Source of the DNA: an uncultured Methanobrevibacter sp.
Lineage (GTDB): Archaea; Methanobacteriota; Methanobacteria; Methanobacteriales; Methanobacteriaceae
Assembly: GCF_947169325.1 (NCBI RefSeq)
Contig: NZ_CAMVPN010000010.1
Coordinates: forward strand, 1-45,578
Reading direction: 5' to 3'
DNA: 45,578 nt
Numbering within the stretch: position 1 is the stretch's first letter; every line of letters starts with the position of its first letter. This document shows positions 37,134 to 45,578 of this stretch, piece by piece. A model generated the notes under the pieces. That model did not search any database and had not been told where the DNA came from. It saw only the letters and a list, made by a program, of their open reading frames with translations. A program made the translations under genes and the position numbers.

Positions 37134-37958
37134 ATTAAGAGATATAGTCCTGAAGAATTAGATGAGTTTAAGGAGGATATTCATCATAGACTTGAGATTT
37201 TAAAGGAAAACTCTTCGGATGAGGATTATATTGAAAAGCTTAATAAATTATCAAAGGAATTGAATAATTCAGAATACAGAAGTGCTATAAAAGAAAAGAA
37301 ACATCTTCGAAAAGTAAATAGGAGATTAAGCTATTATGAGCGTTTCAAACTGGCATTTGAAAGTGATGTTGACATCGATCCCGGCCGATTGATGGGACTT
37401 ACCGACGGAATTTTCGGAATGGTAATGACATTGCTGGTATTCGGTATTGCGCTGCCGGAACTTCAGATTGCCAGCTATTCTGATTTCATATCATTCATCT
37501 CAACATTAACACCAACCGTCGGCGTTACAATAGTCAGTTTCGTTTTAATCAGTTCATTCTGGATTTACCATCATGAATTCATAAAGATCAAAAGGCTGAA
37601 CATTCCTTATCTATGGATTAACATACTATTCCTGATTTGCATTTCATTCATACCGTTTTCGACTTCACTGATTGGAAATTATTCTCATTTCTTCTTATCA
37701 GAAACCCTATTTGGCCTGAACATATTTTTAACAATAGTGTTCTTTTTACTGATGTACTACTATGCTGATTCAAGAAGATTTTTCGAAGAAATGCCTTCCA
37801 AAAGTGAAAAAAGACATATTATTAATACCCTCCTTATAATAATGGGATTAACTGTTGTCGTAAACCTGCTGGACTTCAACGTTTCCCGCAACTTCATTTA
37901 TCTGTTTCTGCTGGTTCCGGTAATCTCAACATTAAGGGATATTCATTATAGAATGTAA
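37134..37958 (+). CDS. TMEM175-family (DUF1211) membrane protein, probable ATT start
   Basis: The frame is open from a stop at 37131-37133, and the only standard start is TTG 37260, which would cut off a coding-like stretch of 42 codons (KRYSPEELDEFKEDIHHRLE and more) and has no proper ribosome binding site. GGTGGT at 37124-37129 lies 4 bases before ATT 37134, so I propose ATT as the start, giving 274 residues. After a charged, helical N-terminus of about 80 residues, six membrane segments follow, the first with GRLMGLTDGIFGMVMTLLVF, a variant of the RxxxFSD signature of TMEM175 channels. ISSFWIYHHEFIKIKRLN and ISFIPFSTSLIG are also family-like. Relatives conduct K+; ion selectivity here is inference. 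Confidence 0.8.
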   Translation: MKRYSPEELDEFKEDIHHRLEILKENSSDEDYIEKLNKLSKELNNSEYRSAIKEKKHLRKVNRRLSYYERFKLAFESDVDIDPGRLMGLTDGIFGMVMTLLVFGIALPELQIASYSDFISFISTLTPTVGVTIVSFVLISSFWIYHHEFIKIKRLNIPYLWINILFLICISFIPFSTSLIGNYSHFFLSETLFGLNIFLTIVFFLLMYYYADSRRFFEEMPSKSEKRHIINTLLIIMGLTVVVNLLDFNVSRNFIYLFLLVPVISTLRDIHYRM

Positions 37959-38027
37959 TCATAGAAACATTTAATATATATCTTTTACAAATATTCTTTT
38001 TTATAATTATAAAAAGGGGAATTTAAG

Positions 38028-38936
38028 ATGGATAGTTTATTATCTGTTTGTGATATTAAGGAGGATGTTACATACATTCTCGATTTGGCTAGTAAAATTA
38101 AAGCGGGTGAGATGGAAGAAAAACCTCTTCAAGATAAGACATTGGCAATGATATTTCAAAAGTCATCAACAAGAACAAGGGTTTCTTTTGATGTAGGAAT
38201 GTATCAACTGGGCGGAAGAGCCATATTCTTATCATCCAATGACTTGCAGATGGGAAGAGGAGAACCGATTTTGGACACCGCTAAAGTATTGAGTCGCTTT
38301 GTTGATGGAATAATGATCAGGGCCATCAAACATAGTGATGTGGAAGAATTAGCCAAATATTCCGATGTACCTGTAATAAGCGGACTTACGGATTTGGAAC
38401 ATCCATGCCAAGCCCTTGCCGACGCATTGACAATCAAGGGACATTTCGGAACCTTTGAAGGCAAAAAAATCTGTTTTGTTGGTGACGGAAACAACGTCTG
38501 CAATTCCCTTTTACTTATCGCTCCCCTTTTGGGAATGGACATGTCTGTAGCTTGCCCTAAAGGTTATGAACCTGATGAAGAAATTTTAAATAAGGCTAAA
38601 GAGTTCGCTACAGAGAACAATACTGAAATCACTGTCAGCGACGATATCGGCATCGCTTTAGAAAACGTCGATGTTGTTTATACTGATGTTTGGGTAAGTA
38701 TGGGTGATGAAGCTGAAGCTGCCCAAAGGGAAATTGACTTTGCACCGTTTCAGGTCAATACAGATTTAATGGCTCTTGCAAATGAGGGCGCTATTTTCAT
38801 GCATTGCCTTCCTGCAATAAGAGGTCAGGAAGTAACTGCCGATGTCATTGACGGGCCGCAATCCGTAATCTATGATGAAGCGGAAAACAGGATGCATGCC
38901 CAAAAGGCAGTCTTATATTATTATCTAAAAGATTAA
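38028..38936 (+). CDS. argF: Ornithine carbamoyltransferase
   Basis: A 302-residue enzyme that makes citrulline from ornithine and carbamoyl phosphate in arginine synthesis. The carbamoyl-phosphate site KSSTRTRVSF begins at residue 45; LEHPCQALADALTI and the ornithine-site motif MHCLPAIRGQEV are present, which separates it from aspartate carbamoyltransferase. TTTAATATATA (37970-37980) is a likely TATA box and AAAGGGGAA precedes the ATG. It ends 5 bases before the convergent zinc-ribbon gene. Confidence 0.97.
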   Translation: MDSLLSVCDIKEDVTYILDLASKIKAGEMEEKPLQDKTLAMIFQKSSTRTRVSFDVGMYQLGGRAIFLSSNDLQMGRGEPILDTAKVLSRFVDGIMIRAIKHSDVEELAKYSDVPVISGLTDLEHPCQALADALTIKGHFGTFEGKKICFVGDGNNVCNSLLLIAPLLGMDMSVACPKGYEPDEEILNKAKEFATENNTEITVSDDIGIALENVDVVYTDVWVSMGDEAEAAQREIDFAPFQVNTDLMALANEGAIFMHCLPAIRGQEVTADVIDGPQSVIYDEAENRMHAQKAVLYYYLKD

Positions 38937-38941
38937 TAATG

Positions 38942-39202
38942 TTATATTCCGCTGAACAGTGCGGAAATGATGAAGATTACAATTAAACCTACGCAGCAGC
39001 ATCCAATCCACATTGATGAGTCGCTGCTTGAACTGCTTGATGTGGTTGTAGTTGTGCTTTTGTAGCTGTTGTTTGAATTTTGATTGTTATTGTCGATTAC
39101 TTCAACTTTTTTAACCGTTTCTTCTTTTTTCAACAATGATCCACAGTTTTTACAGTATTTTGCTTCATCAGGATTGTTTTCTCCGCATTTATAGCAATAC
39201 AT
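38942..39202 (-). CDS. Small zinc-ribbon membrane protein
   Basis: An 86-residue protein. Residues 3-20 form a zinc ribbon (CYKCGENNPDEAKYCKNCG, two CxxC pairs). A Lys/Asn/Ser/Thr-rich linker follows (about 25-65), then a C-terminal membrane segment (WIGCCCVGLIVIFIISALFSGI). The likely layout is a cytoplasmic zinc ribbon on a membrane tail; no function can be given. GAGGTGGAT lies before the ATG inside the upstream gene, with which it overlaps by 14 bases. Confidence 0.8.
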   Translation of the reverse strand: MYCYKCGENNPDEAKYCKNCGSLLKKEETVKKVEVIDNNNQNSNNSYKSTTTTTSSSSSSDSSMWIGCCCVGLIVIFIISALFSGI

Positions 39203-39524
39203 TCAAAATCCACCTCATTATTATTTTCAAAAATATTATCAAGCCGATTCCACCAATGAAACCGGTAATGAACCGTAAGTTGTTTGTGCTCTCTCTTGGT
39301 CCGAAATATTGTGTGATGCCGTCGATTGCCACCGGAACCATCAATATCATTGACATTATCAAAGTGTTAATGTCATAACTGATTTTGAAGAAGAAGTTCC
39401 AGATTAAAAAAACGGCCAGCCCTGTATAGAATCCTGTGCATCTGGCGCATACTGGGAACTGATGGCCTCTGAAAAAGAAGCTTCTCTCCGGAATCCTGTG
39501 GCATAAGTATTTTGTAATGTTCAT
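39189..39524 (-). CDS. DUF2085 membrane protein
   Basis: A 111-residue protein with start ATG 39524, with GTGAT 3 bases before it; the frame is open to TTG 39536. The N-terminus YLCHRIPERSFFFRGHQFPVCARCTGFYTGL with its CHRIPERSF and CARCTG segments is characteristic of DUF2085, whose paired cysteines and histidine may bind metal. Three membrane segments follow with GITQYFGPRESTNNLRFITGFIGG between them. Function of the family is unknown. Likely co-transcribed with the zinc-ribbon gene. Confidence 0.85.
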   Translation of the reverse strand: MNITKYLCHRIPERSFFFRGHQFPVCARCTGFYTGLAVFLIWNFFFKISYDINTLIMSMILMVPVAIDGITQYFGPRESTNNLRFITGFIGGIGLIIFLKIIMRWILNVLL

Positions 39525-39620
39525 ATTATCACACAATTTACTAACATTAAATTTAATAAGATAATTATATATATTTTTTTATTCATAAGTAAGTGTATAA
39601 TATATAAAAAGGTTTTTAAA

Positions 39621-41315
39621 ATGAGAGGCGGAGAAGCGATAATTGAATCCCTTAAAAATATGGGTGTAAAAACAATTTTTGGTTACCCTGGCGGACAGAC
39701 CATACCATTTTACGACATGCTATATGACTCAGACATGGAGCATATATTGGTTAGACACGAACAATGCGCAGCTCATGCAGCAGACGGATATGCAAGAGCT
39801 TCAGGTAAAGTGGGTGTGTGTTTGGCAACTTCCGGTCCCGGAGCAACCAATTTGGTCACTGGTATAGCGACTGCATACATGGATTCTTCTCCAATTGTGG
39901 CAATTACCGGACAGGTTCCCACTCATTTGATTGGAAATGACGCATTTCAGGAAGCGGACATAGTTGGAATTACAATGCCTATTACAAAGCATAGTTTCCA
40001 GCCTAAAGATCCTGATTTGATACCTTCAATGGTCAAATCTTCCTTTGAAATTGCTTCAAGCGGAAGGCCGGGTCCGGTTTTGATTGATGTTCCAAAAGAG
40101 GTTCAGGAAGGCGAACTCACAAAATTTGATGATTCAGTGATAAGCACTCCTGGATATAATCCAACAATTAAAGGTAATATAAGGCAAATTAAGAAGGCCA
40201 GGGATTTGATAAAGCAAGCTAAAAGACCTGTTATCCTTGCAGGTGCAGGTGTTATAATATCCAATGCATGCTGTGAATTAAAAAAGCTTTCACAAACCAT
40301 AAATGCTCCTGTAATGACTTCACTTTTAGGTAAAGGGGCAGTTGATGAAACTGATGATTTGTCATTAGGCATGCTTGGTATGCACGGAAGAAAAGTTTCA
40401 AATGATTACATTAACGAATCCGATTTGCTGATAGCTGTCGGTATTAGATTTTCAGACAGAACCACTGGAAGACTCGATAGCTTTGTTCCGGATACAAAAG
40501 TCATTCACATTGACATAGACCCTGCCGAAATAGGCAAGAATGTGGATGTTGATTTGCCGATTGTCGGCGATGCCAAAAACGTATTAGCCTCATTAAACAA
40601 GACCTTGGAGAATCATGAGGTATCCACTGACGTCAAGTCATGGGCCGACATGATTAAGCATAAAAAGCAGGAACTGCTTCCAAGGGTAACTTATGATGAC
40701 GTACCGTTGAAGCCACAAACAGTCATAAAGGAGATTTCAGAAGTTTTGACTCCTGAATCCATATTGACAACTGACGTAGGCCAAAACCAGATGTGGGCGG
40801 CTCATTTTTATGACACCCAAAAGCCTCGTAAATTCATATCCTCAGGAGGGCTTGGAACCATGGGATTCGGATTCCCATCAGCAATCGGAGCTAAAGTTGC
40901 ATGTCCGGAAGACCCTGTCGTATCAATCAACGGTGACGGCGGGTTCCTGATGGTATGTCAGGAACTTGCAACAGTCCATGATTATGATTTGCCTGTAATT
41001 GCAGTCGTTCTTGAAAACAGAACCTTGGGAATGGTATATCAATGGCAGACATTACTGTATAATAGCAGGCACTCACAGACAGAATTCCAGGACAGTCCTG
41101 ATTTCGTTAAATTGGCTGAAAGTTTCAAGGTGGATGCTGTTAGAATTACAAAGCCTGGTGAAACTAAAGAGGCTCTTGCTTCAGCAATTAAGGATAATGA
41201 ACCAATCCTATTGGATATTGTAATAGATTCCGAGGAGGCATTGCCTATGCTTCCGCCTGGAGCCGGAATCAATGAAATGATTGGTGAATACAAACTTGAA
41301 AAGGATGTGATTTAG
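39621..41315 (+). CDS. ilvB: Acetolactate synthase, catalytic subunit
   Basis: A 564-residue thiamine-diphosphate enzyme that condenses two pyruvates to acetolactate (or pyruvate and 2-oxobutyrate), releasing CO2, the first step of valine/leucine/isoleucine synthesis. Glu47 in VRHEQCAAHAADGYARASG is the ThDP-activating glutamate. SGPGATNLVTGIATAYMDSSPIVAITGQV, the central FAD-binding domain, and SINGDGGFLMVCQELATVHDYDLPVIAVVLENRTLGMV (GDG-N ThDP/Mg motif) complete the set. A TATA-like AATTATATATAT lies upstream and AAAAGG precedes the ATG. ilvN follows with no gap. Confidence 0.96.
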   Translation: MRGGEAIIESLKNMGVKTIFGYPGGQTIPFYDMLYDSDMEHILVRHEQCAAHAADGYARASGKVGVCLATSGPGATNLVTGIATAYMDSSPIVAITGQVPTHLIGNDAFQEADIVGITMPITKHSFQPKDPDLIPSMVKSSFEIASSGRPGPVLIDVPKEVQEGELTKFDDSVISTPGYNPTIKGNIRQIKKARDLIKQAKRPVILAGAGVIISNACCELKKLSQTINAPVMTSLLGKGAVDETDDLSLGMLGMHGRKVSNDYINESDLLIAVGIRFSDRTTGRLDSFVPDTKVIHIDIDPAEIGKNVDVDLPIVGDAKNVLASLNKTLENHEVSTDVKSWADMIKHKKQELLPRVTYDDVPLKPQTVIKEISEVLTPESILTTDVGQNQMWAAHFYDTQKPRKFISSGGLGTMGFGFPSAIGAKVACPEDPVVSINGDGGFLMVCQELATVHDYDLPVIAVVLENRTLGMVYQWQTLLYNSRHSQTEFQDSPDFVKLAESFKVDAVRITKPGETKEALASAIKDNEPILLDIVIDSEEALPMLPPGAGINEMIGEYKLEKDVI

Positions 41316-41801
41316 ATGTTGGAAAATTATCACGTTATCTCCACACTGGTTGAAGACAAGCCGGGTGTTTTACAGAAGGTAGCTGGCCTATTTAACAGGA
41401 GAGGATTTAACATTGACAGCATTACCGTTGGGGAATCTGAAGTGGAAGGATTGTCCCGTATGGTAATAACCGTCAGGGCAGATCAAAAGGGTCTGGAGCA
41501 GGTCACAAAACAACTCAACAAGGTAATTGATGTTATCAAGATTAAAGATATCACTAAAAATGCTGTTCAGAGGGAATTGTGCCTTATCAAAGTCAATATT
41601 CCTAATGAAAAGGCAAGAGCAGAAATAATGCAATATACAAATATCTTCAGGGCAAAGATTGTTGATGTAACCGAAGAAACATTGATAATCGAACTGACGG
41701 GAGATATTGAAAAGATAGATGCATTCATATCTTTATTAAAAGGTTATGGAATCAAAAAGATTTCACGTACTGGCCTTACTGCAATGGCAAGGGGAGTATA
41801 A
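41316..41801 (+). CDS. ilvN: Acetolactate synthase, regulatory subunit
   Basis: A 161-residue small subunit. The N-terminal ACT domain (HVISTLVEDKPGVLQKVAGLFNRRGFNIDSITVGESE) binds valine for feedback control in relatives; the C-terminal domain includes ELCLIKVNIPNEKARAEI and EKIDAFISLLKGYGIKKISRTG. Its ATG directly follows the ilvB stop, so expression is coupled. Length is typical of archaeal and bacterial IlvN/IlvH. Confidence 0.95.
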   Translation: MLENYHVISTLVEDKPGVLQKVAGLFNRRGFNIDSITVGESEVEGLSRMVITVRADQKGLEQVTKQLNKVIDVIKIKDITKNAVQRELCLIKVNIPNEKARAEIMQYTNIFRAKIVDVTEETLIIELTGDIEKIDAFISLLKGYGIKKISRTGLTAMARGV

Positions 41802-41803
41802 AA

Positions 41804-42331
41804 ATGACTATATTGGAAAATGTTTTAGAAGATAATAAGAAATTCGTTGAAAACTTTGAAGGCAAAGAAATGTCTCACCATGCACAAAAGAAGTTAGCTA
41901 TCCTGACATGTATGGACTGCAGATTGATTGACTTTTTCGAACCTGCATTAGGTCTTGAAAGAGGAGATGCAAAAATAGTTAGAAACGCTGGTAACTCAAT
42001 TGTCGGCGAAGATGCAATCAGATCAATCGGTGCTGCTTTATACAACTTAGGCTGTGAAGAAGTATTGGTTGTAGGTCACACAGAATGTGGTATGGCCGGT
42101 GCAGATGCTGATGCATTAAAAGAAAAAATGCTTGCTCGAGGCATTGCTGAAGAGGACATCGCCAAATATGATTTGGCTGAATGGATCGGTGGATTTGAAG
42201 ACGAAGAAGAAAACGTAAAAAATGTCGTTGAAAAAATCAAAAACCACCCATTGATTCCAGACGTACCGGTACACGGTCTTATCATTGACATTGTAACCGG
42301 AGAGCTAAAAGTTTTAGTAGATGGTTACTAA
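41804..42331 (+). CDS. cab: Beta-class carbonic anhydrase, Cab-like
   Basis: A 175-residue enzyme. The zinc site is Cys36 and Asp38-Arg40 in CMDCR, plus His92 and Cys95 in GHTECGMAG, matching small beta carbonic anhydrases like the Cab protein of Methanothermobacter. It interconverts CO2 and bicarbonate. The ATG lies only 2 bases after the ilvN stop, so it is part of the ilvBN transcript. Acetolactate synthase releases CO2, which offers a possible link, though general supply of CO2/bicarbonate for methanogenesis and carboxylases is equally possible. Confidence 0.93.
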   Translation: MTILENVLEDNKKFVENFEGKEMSHHAQKKLAILTCMDCRLIDFFEPALGLERGDAKIVRNAGNSIVGEDAIRSIGAALYNLGCEEVLVVGHTECGMAGADADALKEKMLARGIAEEDIAKYDLAEWIGGFEDEEENVKNVVEKIKNHPLIPDVPVHGLIIDIVTGELKVLVDGY

Positions 42332-42356
42332 ACCCATCTATTTTTCCTATTTTTTT
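42318..42356 (+). terminator. Terminator behind ilvBN-cab
   Basis: TAGATGG (42318-42324, within the end of cab) and CCATCTA (42334-42340) form a 7-bp stem with a 9-base loop, followed by TTTTTCCTATTTTTTT. The rest of the gap to 42520 shows no gene. Confidence 0.7.
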
Positions 42357-42520
42357 AATATTAACGATTGCAATTTCGCTTTTTTAAGTTATTTTTGGTG
42401 ATGGATATATATCCGCATTTTTATTCATATTCATTTTTTCAAATGTGTGGCGTTAATGTCAATGCCGATTGATAATTCGATAGGTTTCACCAGACAATGA
42501 CATTAACATAATCGTTCTTT

Positions 42521-44755
42521 TTATCTAATTGTAATTAGGCTGCTTGCCTTAATCTGATAGTTGCTGTTTGCTGAAGAGATTGCAACCTTGTGTTTTCCAA
42601 CCTTTAATTTTTTGGTGTTGATTTTAGCCATTCCCTTCTTGTTTGTTTTTACATTGTATGTTTTGTATTTTTTACCTGTGTAGACCTTGATTTTAACTTT
42701 AACGTTTGATACGGCCTTTTTTGTTGCCTTGTTTTTCACGCTAACCTTGAAGTACTTGGATCTTTTAAACTTGCTGGTTACTTTAGGAGCTTTCAGGGTT
42801 GTTTTCGCTTTTGCAATCTTTACCTTAACTGTCTTTTTGATGTTGGTGTTTACAAGTTTGATTTCAATTTTGTGTGTTCCTGCAGTAAGTGCTTTAGGCA
42901 ATTTAAAGGTTGTTTTTCCCTTTGAATCTGTTTTTGTGTAGTATGTCTTTGCCTTGCCGTTGGTGTAGACTTTATATGAGAATTTAAGATTCTTTAAATC
43001 CGCACTGCTGTTTGCAATCGCTTCAATTTTAAGATAGCCTTTGATGTTTGAATAGACATTTGCATTGAAATTGACCTTGCTGACTTTAATGCCGGTTACT
43101 GTTGGTTTCACTGTCAAATTTAAATCTATTCCATATTCCGCATCGCTATACAGCATGCCTTCAGTTTTATAATAAATTTTTAATTTTACATTGCCAACCT
43201 TATTTAATCTGTACTCTGCAATTCCCTCTGAATTTGTTTTAACGGATGGTGTAGGATAGGTGTAATCATCCAAATCCTCGATGAATATTTCAAGTCCGAT
43301 TACTGGATTTCCCAGATGATCCTTTACATTGATGACCAATTTGTCGTTGAAGTAATAAACGCTTTCATTATTTACTGTAATTTTGTGGGTGGTGTCCATG
43401 TTAATGTCATCAGCCTTGATTTCGAACTTTCCGCTGCAGTTAATCAGATAGGAGTTTGTCACGTTGTAGTCGGTTTTAACCTGACATTCCTTCAGTGAAG
43501 GCAGGAAGATTTCATCGTCTTTTGATATGTACACTTCCTTGTAGTTTCTTGTTTTGATGGTATTGAGGATAGTTTCATTATTGAGGAATGTGGAATCGAT
43601 GATATCGGCAGCTGAGAAGAACAATTCAAATGAGGAGTTGTCAAATTGGGAGTTGTTCAATAACACGTTGATGTAAGTTAAGTTGAATGTGGAGTTGCTG
43701 ATTTGTGAATTGTTCATTTTCAAGCTTCCGATTCTGGAACCGAAAGTTACTGTAGTTTCCAGCTCACAATTGTTTATTGTAGTGTTTTCCAGATTCAGTT
43801 CAGCTCCTTTTGAAAAATAGCCTCCGTTCAATCTGATTTTCGGATTTTCCAAATTGGATTTGGATATTGAGATTGTGGTGTATCCTACATCGATTTTAGG
43901 ATTGTTAAAGTCAGTGTTTGCAATGTTAAAAATGCAGGAACTGCTTCTTAAGGATGAATTGCTTAAGTTTGAATTTGAAATTGTGATATTATTGCGATAT
44001 AGGCTAATAATTGAATTGCTGAAACTTGAATTAATTAAATCTAGACTGTTTGTAATTTGGAATTGGTCTCCTCCGATAATCTGTATGTAGTTTTTAGTAT
44101 ATTCTGCTTTATATCCGATTGTTGAATTGGTGAAGCGGCAATTCATGATTTTTGAATGATCATGGTATAAGTCTTTATCATATCCAAAAAATAGGACCAT
44201 TTCAATAGCTGATTCGTCAAAACTGCAGTTTTTAAATGTATTTGGATATTCATAACTTGTAAATGTGGAATTTATGAATCTGCAGTTTTCAAAGGTCATT
44301 TCATGCCAGGTTGTCATCTTCAAATCCTTGAATGTGATGTTTTTGAAGGTCACGTTCTTTCCCATGTATTTGAATTCATAACCGTCCTTCCAATATCCGA
44401 TTATTATAGAGTTGTCATCAATTATTGTTTTGCTTTTATTAACGTCAAGGAATAGTGAAGTGTTTTTCCCGTCAATGACTGTTTCGTTGTCTATTCCTGC
44501 AATTGTCACGGTTTTATTTAAGACAATGTGTGTTTCATTTGATGCATCCAAACCGTATGTCTTTCCTTCAAGATTGACAACACCATTGTCTTCACAATTG
44601 TCAATAAGTTCTTTAATGTTGTCAATTTGTGAATTATCATCGACAGACAATTCATCATTGACATTAACGGTATCGTTTTCGTGGGCACAAGCTATTCCGA
44701 CACATAAAAATAAGATTAATGCAAATATGAAGATTTTTAAAAATTTATTTCTAAT
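42521..44755 (-). CDS. Adhesin-like surface protein, beta-helix plus Ig-like and Lys-rich repeats, probable ATT start
   Basis: The frame is open past the only standard start (TTG 44650). Upstream in frame lies a complete signal peptide (RNKFLKIFIFALILFLCVGI, then ACAHEN) with no ATG, GTG or TTG. GGTGAT (44759-44764) lies 3 bases before ATT 44755, the same spacing seen at confirmed starts here, so ATT is proposed and gives 744 residues. After the signal peptide the N-terminal half is a beta-helix of short N-S-x-F/I-x-N-S units (KNITFKDLKM, NCRFINSTF, SNLSNSSL). Ig-like domains follow (NDKLVINVKDHLGNPVIGLEIFI), then two Lys-rich repeats (KAKTYYTKTDSKGKTTFKLPK, KYKTYNVKTNKKGMAKIN) usual at the end of Methanobrevibacter adhesins. 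No membrane anchor is visible. Ligand unknown. Confidence 0.82.
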   Translation of the reverse strand: MRNKFLKIFIFALILFLCVGIACAHENDTVNVNDELSVDDNSQIDNIKELIDNCEDNGVVNLEGKTYGLDASNETHIVLNKTVTIAGIDNETVIDGKNTSLFLDVNKSKTIIDDNSIIIGYWKDGYEFKYMGKNVTFKNITFKDLKMTTWHEMTFENCRFINSTFTSYEYPNTFKNCSFDESAIEMVLFFGYDKDLYHDHSKIMNCRFTNSTIGYKAEYTKNYIQIIGGDQFQITNSLDLINSSFSNSIISLYRNNITISNSNLSNSSLRSSSCIFNIANTDFNNPKIDVGYTTISISKSNLENPKIRLNGGYFSKGAELNLENTTINNCELETTVTFGSRIGSLKMNNSQISNSTFNLTYINVLLNNSQFDNSSFELFFSAADIIDSTFLNNETILNTIKTRNYKEVYISKDDEIFLPSLKECQVKTDYNVTNSYLINCSGKFEIKADDINMDTTHKITVNNESVYYFNDKLVINVKDHLGNPVIGLEIFIEDLDDYTYPTPSVKTNSEGIAEYRLNKVGNVKLKIYYKTEGMLYSDAEYGIDLNLTVKPTVTGIKVSKVNFNANVYSNIKGYLKIEAIANSSADLKNLKFSYKVYTNGKAKTYYTKTDSKGKTTFKLPKALTAGTHKIEIKLVNTNIKKTVKVKIAKAKTTLKAPKVTSKFKRSKYFKVSVKNKATKKAVSNVKVKIKVYTGKKYKTYNVKTNKKGMAKINTKKLKVGKHKVAISSANSNYQIKASSLITIR

Positions 44756-44874
44756 AATATCACCCTAATAAGTCTAATTTAAACATATATTTTAAGTTAC
44801 TTTTATAAATATTGAAATTCATATCTATTATGTGATATTTTATATCTAGTAATTTTATTAAGAGATGATTTTAA
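44756..44874. promoter_or_regulatory. Divergent promoter region between adhesin and ilvC
   Basis: For ilvC, TTTTATAAATA (about 44801-44811) is a likely TATA box and GATGAT precedes the ATG. On the other strand CTTAAAATATATG (about 44786-44798) could drive the adhesin gene. The two promoters are back to back within about 120 bases. Confidence 0.5.

Positions 44875-45578
<704 letters not shown>

Overview
The window is chromosomal DNA of a methanogenic archaeon of the order Methanobacteriales, most likely a Methanobrevibacter. Reasons: AT-rich DNA; archaeal TATA boxes about 25 bases before starts; GGTGAT-type ribosome binding sites; archaeal-type aspartyl- and arginyl-tRNA synthetases; a TrpB2-type tryptophan synthase; a beta carbonic anhydrase like Cab; and several large adhesin-like surface proteins typical of gut and rumen Methanobrevibacter. 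The species cannot be fixed from sequence alone. No rRNA, tRNA, CRISPR array or intact insertion sequence was seen.

Layout. 1-492: end of trpB2. 493-894: a dense array of TAAGTT/AACTTA words in front of a two-gene partition-like operon (895-2233: ParA plus a small protein with only the ParA-contacting peptide of ParB). 2424-3536 (minus): a radical SAM protein. 3543-17279: a surface-protein island with two small secreted proteins that share a promoter layout and a 3481-residue beta-helix/DUF11 adhesin. 17563-27316: housekeeping genes on the plus strand: ilvD-hisD; aspS (frameshifted) with a flavoprotein; cbiC-hemL-signal peptidase-argS. 27524-29827 (minus): a nitroreductase-MarR-MATE efflux operon with twin palindromic operator candidates. 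30046-30945: an Rpn/PDDEXK-type nuclease. 31093-34659 (minus): a surface papain-like protease with a beta-helix, next to the frameshifted remnant of another adhesin. 35080-39524: a membrane-anchored Ig-like protein, purD, a TMEM175-like protein, argF, and two small membrane proteins. 39621-42331: ilvB-ilvN-carbonic anhydrase. 42521-44755 (minus): another adhesin. 44875 to the window end: ilvC, cut off.

How the genes fit together. ilvB, ilvN, ilvC and ilvD cover three of the four common steps of valine/isoleucine synthesis. The carbonic anhydrase directly behind ilvN could handle CO2 released by acetolactate synthase. hemL and cbiC serve tetrapyrrole and corrinoid supply. The signal peptidase is the kind of enzyme that would process the many signal peptides in the window, although nothing links it specifically to these proteins.

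The most unusual observations are: (1) two genes whose reading frame, signal peptide or domain, and ribosome binding site point to an ATT start codon; (2) a ParA operon whose second protein lacks any recognisable ParB DNA-binding domain, preceded by a repeat array with a 16-base perfect palindrome that recurs exactly inside a gene 22 kb away; (3) a shared promoter architecture and a shared LPXTG-like C-terminal anchor in the surface proteins; (4) a one-base frameshift in aspS.
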